NCBI GenBank assembly: GCA_002314795.1
Contig: DCHI01000056.1
Span: 1 to 11,923 of the forward strand
From: Bacteroidales bacterium UBA1756
Lineage (GTDB): Bacteria > Bacteroidota > Bacteroidia > Bacteroidales > WCHB1-69
DNA length: 11,923 bases
Reading direction: 5' to 3'
A model generated the notes under the pieces. The model saw nothing but the letters and a program-made list of their open reading frames with translations, had not been told where the DNA came from and ran no database searches. Shown here one piece after another: positions 1-5,546 of the stretch; position 1 is the stretch's first letter; every line of letters starts with the position of its first letter. The position numbers and the translations under genes are program-made.

Positions 1-1
1 C

Positions 2-472
2 GAGGGCAGATGGAGAAAGTTGGGCCAAATCGATGAGTTTATGACGTTGCCGGAACAAGGCAAGCTTTTCCGTTACGATTCTCTCGCCATCAATACGATT
101 GTGGTTAATAAAAATGGCGGAATCAATTCCTGCGATGTCCCATTCTCTTTTGACTTTCAACGATTTAAAGAAGAGTATCAGTCGCTGACGGCACAGACTA
201 TTTCCAATTGCAAAAGTATTTTTATGAATGACACGATGATTGTCGGAACGTCAGCCATCATTCAAACGGAGTTGGATTGTATTGTAAATCAATATTCTGA
301 CATTTTTTCCAATCCGATGGTGATGTGGGGCAAATTTCATAAATCTCTTTTCAAGACGACGCTCCCGGTTTCATTCCAGTTTCACCACGTGCAGATGGAT
401 GGCCAGCAGGGGGCACAATTTTTGAATCTTTTGCAGCAAACTATTTCTAATGTGCAATCTTTAATAAGATGA
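2..472 (+). CDS. Chloramphenicol acetyltransferase-family protein, 5' truncated by window edge
   Basis: This is the C-terminal part of a CAT-family acyltransferase, an enzyme type that uses acetyl-CoA to acetylate a hydroxyl of chloramphenicol or a related small acceptor in the cytosol. The frame is open to the left edge, so the true start lies outside; the TTG at 20 is probably internal. The family is about 210-220 residues and about 156 are present. The key evidence is HHVQMDG (nt 383-403), which matches the CAT active-site HHxxxDG with the catalytic histidine. It is preceded by a beta strand (LPVSFQF) and a GTSAI segment corresponding to the NISALP region of classical CATs. The stop overlaps the start of the following alkD-like gene (ATGA), so the two are probably co-transcribed. 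Many chromosomal Bacteroidota CAT homologues have unproven substrates, so drug resistance is not claimed. The family call is firm; the substrate is unknown. Confidence 0.85.
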   Translation, partial: EGRWRKLGQIDEFMTLPEQGKLFRYDSLAINTIVVNKNGGINSCDVPFSFDFQRFKEEYQSLTAQTISNCKSIFMNDTMIVGTSAIIQTELDCIVNQYSDIFSNPMVMWGKFHKSLFKTTLPVSFQFHHVQMDGQQGAQFLNLLQQTISNVQSLIR

Positions 473-1179
473 ACAAGTTGTATCAAACGATGTTAAATCA
501 CGCTGATCCGGCTCGGGTTCCTGGATTGTCGCGTTTCTTTAAAACCGGTCCGGGGCAGTACGGGGAGGGCGACCTCTTTTTAGGTATTAAGGTTCCTGTT
601 ACCCGTGCCGTGGTCAAGGAAGTGTGGACGGAAACTTCTTTGGAGCAACTTTCGGAATGTATAGCTTCCGAATATCACGAAGTTCGATTGGCCGCTTTAC
701 TCACTTTGGTGCAGATTTACAAGCATTCTAAGAAGGATTTGGCTTTGCGACAGCAATGTGTGGATTTCTATTTGTCAAATACAAACTATGTAAACAACTG
801 GGATTTAGTGGATTTGAGCTGTTATGAAATTCTCGGGAATTGGCTGATGGACAAAGACCGGACGTTGCTGTATGATTTTGCCCGACACGGACGAACCATT
901 TGGGAACAGCGTATTGGGATGGTGACGACGATGGCTTTTATTCGAAACGGGGAATTGGATGATGCGTACGCCATCGCTGACATCTTTGTGCAAAAGGAGC
1001 CGCCATTGCACGATCTGCTTCAGAAAGCGGTTGGCTGGTTGGTGCGTGAGGCGGGCCGTCGCGATATGGAACGGCTGCGTGCGTGGTTGGAGCCGCGTAA
1101 AAGCGCGATGCCGCGTACGATGCTGCGTTATGCCATCGAAAAATTTCCTGAGAAGGAGAGAAAAGAATTTTTGAAATAG
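469..1179 (+). CDS. DNA alkylation repair protein, AlkD-type glycosylase (HEAT-like repeats)
   Basis: The 236-residue product belongs to the AlkD family, cytosolic DNA glycosylases built of HEAT-like helical repeats that remove positively charged alkylated bases such as N7-methylguanine and N3-methyladenine. The near-diagnostic FFKTGPGQYGEGD segment (residues 23-35) is present. So is NNWDLVD (109-115), where Trp111 and Asp115 have the same spacing as the catalytic Trp/Asp pair of Bacillus cereus AlkD, and WEQRIG (145-150), whose Arg148 corresponds to the conserved arginine. The C-terminal block KEPPLHDLLQKAVGWLVREAG (177-196 region) is also family-typical. Length is normal. The start ATG overlaps the TGA of the CAT-like gene, suggesting translational coupling. 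There is no clear terminator before mgsA, which seems to have its own promoter. The family assignment is confident; the exact lesion range is inferred. Confidence 0.92.
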   Translation: MNKLYQTMLNHADPARVPGLSRFFKTGPGQYGEGDLFLGIKVPVTRAVVKEVWTETSLEQLSECIASEYHEVRLAALLTLVQIYKHSKKDLALRQQCVDFYLSNTNYVNNWDLVDLSCYEILGNWLMDKDRTLLYDFARHGRTIWEQRIGMVTTMAFIRNGELDDAYAIADIFVQKEPPLHDLLQKAVGWLVREAGRRDMERLRAWLEPRKSAMPRTMLRYAIEKFPEKERKEFLK

Positions 1180-1195
1180 CTGTTTGCCCAAGTCG

Positions 1196-1221
1196 TTTTT
1201 TTGCGAAAAGATGTATTTTTG
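1196..1221 (+). promoter_or_regulatory. Putative Bacteroidota promoter of mgsA
   Basis: TATTTTTG at 1214-1221 fits the Bacteroidota -7 consensus TAnnTTTG and lies 46 bp before the mgsA ATG. Candidate -33 elements are less convincing: TTTG at 1200-1203 is only 10 bp upstream and TTTG at 1183-1186 is 27 bp upstream, against the usual 19-21. The -7 box is therefore the main support. Confidence 0.5.
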
Positions 1222-1266
1222 CGACCGTTTTTTTCTATAATCATTTCATAAATTTAATCTACCGTG

Positions 1267-1767
1267 ATGAATATTGCTTTAGTTGCTCACGATTCTCGAA
1301 AACAGGAACTCATTGAGTGGGTGCGCTTTAATGCGGCCACACTTGCTAAACACAAACTTTATGCCACCGGCACTACGGGGCGTCTGATTCGCGCTGCCTT
1401 TGAGGAACTCGCGTCCGAAGGTGACAATTCCGATCGAAGTAAGACCGAATGTCGTGCCTTGTATGGTGCTGCCTCTCAGAATGTTAACTGCCTTTTGTCC
1501 GGTCCTCTTGGCGGGGACCAACAAATTGGTGCAATGATTGCCGAAGGTGTCATCGATGTCCTCATCTTCTTCTGTGACAATCTTATCGTACAAGGACATC
1601 AAAATGATGTTTCGGCGCTCACACGTCTGGCGTCACTGTATAACATCGCTTTTGCAACCAATCGTACAACCGCCGATATGATTCTCACATCCCCGTTGAT
1701 GGACGATGCGGACTACCGCCGTGTGATTCCTGGTTGCATTTCCAATTATGCAAAAAGAAAATTATAA
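1267..1767 (+). CDS. mgsA: Methylglyoxal synthase
   Basis: Methylglyoxal synthase (EC 4.2.3.3) converts dihydroxyacetone phosphate to methylglyoxal and phosphate, a cytosolic bypass of lower glycolysis that relieves sugar-phosphate stress and phosphate limitation. Counting from the ATG at 1267 (166 aa), the N-terminus IALVAHDSRK, the phosphate-binding ATGTTGRL and SGPLGGDQQ are all present. His8, Asp9, Asp84, Asp104, His111 and Asp114 match E. coli His19, Asp20, Asp71 (catalytic base), Asp91, His98 and Asp101, with identical spacing from Asp84 onward. A GTG at 1264 could add one residue, but ATG is preferred. Two oddities: about 24 extra residues between the TTG loop and SGPLGGD (roughly 44-70), and the usual FFWDPL is FFCDNL here. 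The gene appears monocistronic with its own promoter. The identification is firm. Confidence 0.95.
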   Translation: MNIALVAHDSRKQELIEWVRFNAATLAKHKLYATGTTGRLIRAAFEELASEGDNSDRSKTECRALYGAASQNVNCLLSGPLGGDQQIGAMIAEGVIDVLIFFCDNLIVQGHQNDVSALTRLASLYNIAFATNRTTADMILTSPLMDDADYRRVIPGCISNYAKRKL

Positions 1768-2053
1768 TTTTGTGTAAGCGTTATTTGTGCCCTTGAATAC
1801 AAATGTTTGTAATAGGTAATGTGCAAGGTAGGAGTGACTTTCGGTTTTGCCATTTAGATATCTTTACCCATATTGTTTTGAATAGTTATATCAGTGAAAT
1901 AACTTAATGAAATATTCTCTTGTAATCGTCAGAAATATTTTTTTTTAAGTTATAAGTGGTAAATAAAAATGTTATGTTTTTTTTATTATAAAGTGTACCT
2001 TTGCAGATTGAATTTTAAGTTTGATTTTTTGGTATAAATGATTGTATTATTGA
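1768..2053. other. AT-rich intergenic region before the restriction-modification cassette
   Basis: This 286-bp stretch holds no credible ORF on either strand. It becomes strongly AT-rich from about 1900, with T and A runs, and ends in the promoter described at 1973-2003. No clear terminator for mgsA, no insertion-sequence ends and no target duplication could be seen. Confidence 0.6.
1973..2003 (+). promoter_or_regulatory. Bacteroidota-type promoter of the restriction-modification cassette
   Basis: TACCTTTG at 1996-2003 is an exact match to the -7 consensus TAnnTTTG. TATG at 1973-1976, one base off the -33 TTTG, is separated from it by 19 bp, the expected spacing. Transcription would begin near 2010, about 45-70 bp before the candidate starts of the winged-helix gene, and could drive all three genes. 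Confidence 0.65.
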
Positions 2054-2419
2054 ATGTTGAATCTAAAAATAATCTATATGATTCCCCCCATTAGTCATTT
2101 CTTATTCCCGTTTTTGGATGCTCTTAAAGATGGAAAGCAACACAATATGAAAGAAATAAAGGCACATATTATATTGTATTTGAACATAAATCAAGAAGAT
2201 TTGCATGAAAGAACCGAAGGTGGAAAGTATTATCGTTTTACTGATAGATTAAGATGGACTGCAACATATTTGAAAAAGGCTTTGCTGGTTTCGTCAACCA
2301 CTAGAGGATGCTACGAAATTACTGATAGAGGGAAAAAAGCATATAAAAACATAAATACTAGCATTAGTACGCAGTCGCTTTTAGTCTACAAGGAATTTAA
2401 AGAATACCGTGGAAAATAA
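2054..2419 (+). CDS. Stand-alone Mrr_N-like winged-helix protein, possible RM controller
   Basis: The 121-residue product resembles the N-terminal winged-helix domain of Mrr-type restriction proteins, but without the nuclease domain. Supporting features are PPISHFLFPFLDALKDGKQH (11-30), matching the usual helix-plus-DGK opening, and DRLRWTATYLKKALLVSS followed by RGCYEITDRGKKA (64-96), the typical Mrr_N pattern of a Trp helix, LKKA(G)L, RG and ITxxG. The last 25 residues are polar and unassigned. ATG at 2054 is the longest start; ATG at 2078 (MIPPISHF) fits the family's usual N-terminus and may be the true one. The gene is the first of a tight operon, 5 nt before the methyltransferase. In other type II systems a small DNA-binding protein in this position is often a controller, usually a different (HTH Xre) fold. 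The fold call is good; the regulatory role is inference, and a specificity or DNA-recognition subunit is also possible. Confidence 0.75.
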   Translation: MLNLKIIYMIPPISHFLFPFLDALKDGKQHNMKEIKAHIILYLNINQEDLHERTEGGKYYRFTDRLRWTATYLKKALLVSSTTRGCYEITDRGKKAYKNINTSISTQSLLVYKEFKEYRGK

Positions 2420-2424
2420 TTTTT

Positions 2425-3360
2425 ATGGATTGGGATAACTTCACATTTATTGATTTATTTGCTGGAATAGGCGGAATTCGTATAGGTTTTGAGAGTGTAG
2501 GTGGAAAATGTGTCTTTTCATCTGAATTTGATGAAGATGCGTGTAAAACATATGAAGCAAATTTCGGTGAACATCCGTCGGGAGATATTACTAAAATTAA
2601 GGCTAATGATATTCCTGATTTTGATATATTGTTAGGTGGATTCCCTTGCCAAGCTTTTTCCATTATTGGTAAGAAAGAGGGTTTTAATAATGAGACGTGT
2701 GGTACCCTTTTTTTTGAAATAGAAAGGATATTAAAAGAAAAAAGACCTAAGGCTTTTATGTTAGAAAATGTAAAAAATCTAGTTGCTCATGATAATGGAA
2801 ACACATTTAGAGTGATTCGTACACATTTAGAAGCCCTTGGTTATAACGTATATGCGAAAGTAATGAATGCTCTAGATTTTGGGGTGCCTCAAAAAAGAGA
2901 ACGTATAATTATAGTTGGTTTTAAGGATAATATTTTATTCAGATTTCCAGACCCTCTTCCAGTGAAACATAGGCTTACATTAAAAGATGTTTTAGAAGAG
3001 ACCGTAGATGCAAAATATTACGTTTCAGAAAGAATAAAAGAATCCAGATTGTCACGACTTAAAGATCCCAATTATCCTAGACCTTATATTTCTCATGAAA
3101 ATATGGCAGGAAGCATTACTCCGCATCCTTATTCATCCGCATTAAGGGCGGGGGCATCTGCTAATTATATCCTTATCAATGATGAACGTCGTCCAACAGA
3201 AAGAGAGATGTTAAGGATACAAGGTTTCCCTGATTCCTTTAAAATTGTATTGAGTTATGGAAAAATAAAAAAACAATGTGGTAATTCAGTTGCTGTTCCT
3301 GTGATGAAGGCTGTCGCTAATTCGATGATAGAAGCACTGAAAATTTCTAATGTAAATTAA
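2425..3360 (+). CDS. DNA (cytosine-5) methyltransferase of a type II RM system
   Basis: The 311-residue product is a complete C5-cytosine methyltransferase that transfers a methyl group from S-adenosylmethionine to cytosine in a specific site, protecting host DNA from the partner endonuclease. The motifs appear in order: I DLFAGIGG (10-17, SAM binding), IV GGFPCQAFS (71-79) with catalytic Cys75, VI ENVKNL (114-119), VIII QKRERIIIVGF (156-166), a target-recognition region around 190-255, IX RPTEREMLRIQGFPDSF (256-272) and X GNSVAVPVM (286-294). Length suits a compact single-specificity enzyme. It lies 5 nt after the winged-helix gene and 2 nt before the HaeII-like endonuclease, so translation is probably coupled. 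By association the target may be RGCGCY, the HaeII site, but this is not provable from the motifs. The region is clearly more AT-rich than flanking genes, consistent with acquisition. Confidence 0.95.
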   Translation: MDWDNFTFIDLFAGIGGIRIGFESVGGKCVFSSEFDEDACKTYEANFGEHPSGDITKIKANDIPDFDILLGGFPCQAFSIIGKKEGFNNETCGTLFFEIERILKEKRPKAFMLENVKNLVAHDNGNTFRVIRTHLEALGYNVYAKVMNALDFGVPQKRERIIIVGFKDNILFRFPDPLPVKHRLTLKDVLEETVDAKYYVSERIKESRLSRLKDPNYPRPYISHENMAGSITPHPYSSALRAGASANYILINDERRPTEREMLRIQGFPDSFKIVLSYGKIKKQCGNSVAVPVMKAVANSMIEALKISNVN

Positions 3361-3362
3361 AT

Positions 3363-4430
3363 ATGAAAGCTATTACGAAAGAACAAGCAAAAGGTGCCCT
3401 TGATTCCTTAATAAAAAAGTCAAGGATACATCTATATAAACCGATTCAAATAGCTGAAATTTTGTATAGAGATCGTGTGGACCGCAATAATATTGATTTG
3501 TCTAAAGTTGATACATACAGGACAAATAGTAAAAAATGGAGAGATGAGGTCACTCGCGAATTACTTGGAACGATTTGTACGAGTTCTGCCAAGTATCAGG
3601 ATGATTTATTTAACGATAGTGCGATCCCTCCTCGTGTTTTAGTTACTTTAGGTAAAGAGAATCGTGAAAGAAAGGGTGCAGTTGAAGCATACATCTATTC
3701 ACAATTTCTATATAAGCATAAGCAATTGACCCAGGCGTTAAACGTATGTCGAACGTCAACCCCGAATGATTTTGATGTTCATACTTTTATTAACTCCTTT
3801 AGGGATGAGCCAGGATTGAGGCGCAGCCTTGATAAAATATATGAGATTATTGTTTATTCCTTGTTCTCGGTGTTGGTTGAGATAATGGATTTTAAAGTAG
3901 ATGTCTATATGGATAAGGAACGCTTTGACATATTAGAGGAGTTTCGTGAGTTCGCAAATATGGTAATGAGTATAGATATTGATACTACTATTTCTTCACA
4001 ATCAGCCAAAGTTTATAGAGTTGGTGTTACTAATGCAGCTGATAGAGGTGTTGATATGTATTCAAATTGGGGAATAGCAATACAAGTGAAGCATTTGTCT
4101 TTAGATGTTGAGCTAGCAGAAGACATTGTTGAAAGTATTACAAGTGATAGAATAGTAATTGTTTGTAAAGATGCGGAAAAAAATGTCATTGTTTCTTTGT
4201 TAAACCAAATTGGGTGGAAAAGTAGAATACAGAGTGTGGTAACGGAGAACCATCTGGTGGACTGGTATGATAAAGCATTGAGGGGAAAGTATGCACCTTT
4301 GATAGGGGAGCGGCTATTGGAAATATTGAGAAAAGAGATAGTTGAGGAATTCCCTTCAATTGATAATGAAAGATGGAAAATCCTTGCAAATAGAAAATAT
4401 GAATTCGTTAGTGATGATTTTTGGAAGTAA
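3363..4430 (+). CDS. HaeII-family type II restriction endonuclease
   Basis: The 355-residue product resembles the HaeII restriction endonuclease family, whose founding member cleaves RGCGC^Y. The resemblance I recognise is in the N-terminal block (KKSRIHLYKPIQIAEILY, 18-35), the KKWRDE and TSSAKYQDDLF segments (57-83), and VYRVGVTNAADRGVDM (217-232) followed by AIQVKHLSL (239-247). The last pair gives a plausible PD-(D/E)xK-type core, D231-x9-Q241-x-K243, with Gln in place of the usual acidic residue, as occurs in several type II enzymes. The enzyme would cut unmethylated incoming DNA in the cytosol. It starts 2 nt after the methyltransferase stop and appears intact. Only the family assignment and the pairing with a C5-methyltransferase are seen; the specificity is inferred. 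If the HaeII call fails, it remains a likely type II endonuclease from position. Confidence 0.78.
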   Translation: MKAITKEQAKGALDSLIKKSRIHLYKPIQIAEILYRDRVDRNNIDLSKVDTYRTNSKKWRDEVTRELLGTICTSSAKYQDDLFNDSAIPPRVLVTLGKENRERKGAVEAYIYSQFLYKHKQLTQALNVCRTSTPNDFDVHTFINSFRDEPGLRRSLDKIYEIIVYSLFSVLVEIMDFKVDVYMDKERFDILEEFREFANMVMSIDIDTTISSQSAKVYRVGVTNAADRGVDMYSNWGIAIQVKHLSLDVELAEDIVESITSDRIVIVCKDAEKNVIVSLLNQIGWKSRIQSVVTENHLVDWYDKALRGKYAPLIGERLLEILRKEIVEEFPSIDNERWKILANRKYEFVSDDFWK

Positions 4431-4440
4431 CCGCTTGATA

Positions 4441-4508
4441 TTTTTTGAGATACGAATAAGAAATGAAATGAATTTTGCGTGGAGTCAATTTATAAGGTTT
4501 TTCTTTTG
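4441..4508 (+). promoter_or_regulatory. Possible promoter region of the secreted-protein/beta-mannosidase operon
   Basis: Two imperfect Bacteroidota-like pairs occur: TTTG at 4444-4447 with GAATTTTG at 4470-4477 (22-bp spacer), and TTTG at 4474-4477 with TTCTTTTG at 4501-4508 (23-bp spacer). Each -7 box differs from TAnnTTTG at one position and the spacers are slightly long. The position, 70-110 bp before the start of the next gene, is reasonable. Confidence 0.3.
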
Positions 4509-4580
4509 CGGAATGATTTGTGGGTGAAGTTTACTTACAACATCGAATGAAATAGAATGAGTTTTATTTATTAATCCCTT

Positions 4581-5525
4581 ATGAAAAAAATAATCCTATC
4601 CCTTGTGCTGTGTGCGTCAGCAGCTATCATTTTCGCTCAGCCTTCAGTTACACTTACTTCCGTTAATGTCACGGAAACGTCTTTTGAAATCAGTTTTGAA
4701 CCCAATGAGCAATGTGCTTATTACAAGGTACTTGCTATGACATACGCTGAAATTGAACAATGGACGCAGATGATGCAAGTGCCTGTTGAAGAGTTGATTT
4801 CCCAATGGGGAGAACGATTGACGACCTCCGATACGTTTGAGTGGACCGATATGGTTCCCGCAACCACCTATAAAGTGATGGCCCTTCCGTACGGAACGGA
4901 CTCGGTTGCAGCTCCTTACAATTATATCGATGTCACCACCTTATCTTTGGGTGGAAGCGATACCTCCGTCATTGCCATCGAAGTTTCGCAAATTACGGAA
5001 TCCTCGGCTTACGTCGTCTGTACTCCCAATGACCAGACCTCCCTCTTTTATGACGGCCTGGTCACCGACAGCTTGTTGGATGCGATAGGAATCGATTCCG
5101 TCTGTACCATTTTGCGTGAAAACTTGCTGACTCCTTTTTATAGCACCGATGCGTGGCTTTGGCAGGGACTTATTCCCGCCACCGATTATCACGCCATCGC
5201 TTTCGGTCAAAATGGAGACAGTATCTGGGGAGATACGACCATCGTCTCTTTCGCGACACTTGCTCCAAGTGGTATTGCTGCTGTCTCCACTTCTCCGATT
5301 GTTGTCTATCCGATGCCGAACAATGGCACGTTCACGCTCGTTAGTGACGATTTGCAAGGTGGAACCGCATTGATTTTTTCAACGACGGGACAATTACTCC
5401 GTTCGCTTTCGTTGAATAATCGTTCCAATCACATTGAAACAAATTTACCTTCAGGTAGTTATGTGCTGAAAGTGACGAACCACCGAGGAGTGGAACTCGG
5501 AAGTCGCGTCATCGTCATTCAGTAG
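4581..5525 (+). CDS. Secreted protein with Fn3-like modules and T9SS C-terminal sorting domain
   Basis: The 314-residue product begins with a clear signal peptide (MKKIILSLVLCASAAIIFAQ, cleavage near 19-20). Two related beta-sandwich, Fn3-like modules follow, at about 21-122 and 130-230. Each ends with an aligned segment, VPATTYKVMALPYG (92-105) and IPATDYHAIAFGQNG (198-212), as expected of tandem Fn3 folds. Residues 240-314 form a type A T9SS sorting domain: VYPMPNNGTFTL, then GSYVLKVTN, ending in RVIVIQ. The family is known to be carried over the outer membrane by the type IX system and anchored or released. No catalytic motif is visible, so the function is unknown; adhesion or glycan binding is a guess. 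The next gene, a beta-mannosidase, starts 21 nt after the stop, so an operon is likely. Confidence 0.85.
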   Translation: MKKIILSLVLCASAAIIFAQPSVTLTSVNVTETSFEISFEPNEQCAYYKVLAMTYAEIEQWTQMMQVPVEELISQWGERLTTSDTFEWTDMVPATTYKVMALPYGTDSVAAPYNYIDVTTLSLGGSDTSVIAIEVSQITESSAYVVCTPNDQTSLFYDGLVTDSLLDAIGIDSVCTILRENLLTPFYSTDAWLWQGLIPATDYHAIAFGQNGDSIWGDTTIVSFATLAPSGIAAVSTSPIVVYPMPNNGTFTLVSDDLQGGTALIFSTTGQLLRSLSLNNRSNHIETNLPSGSYVLKVTNHRGVELGSRVIVIQ

Positions 5526-5546
5526 TTGTTTATTACTTTTCTGGCA

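Noticed and set aside
805..1191. Minus-strand ORF of 128 codons opposite the alkD-like gene
   Set aside because: Antisense shadow of a well-supported gene.
1768..2053. Insertion-sequence remnant or attachment site next to the RM cassette
   Set aside because: I looked for terminal inverted repeats and a direct repeat at the far side (after 4430) and saw none convincing.
4342..4527. Plus-strand 61-codon ORF after the endonuclease
   Set aside because: It overlaps the end of the endonuclease in another frame and has no domain, signal peptide or start context.
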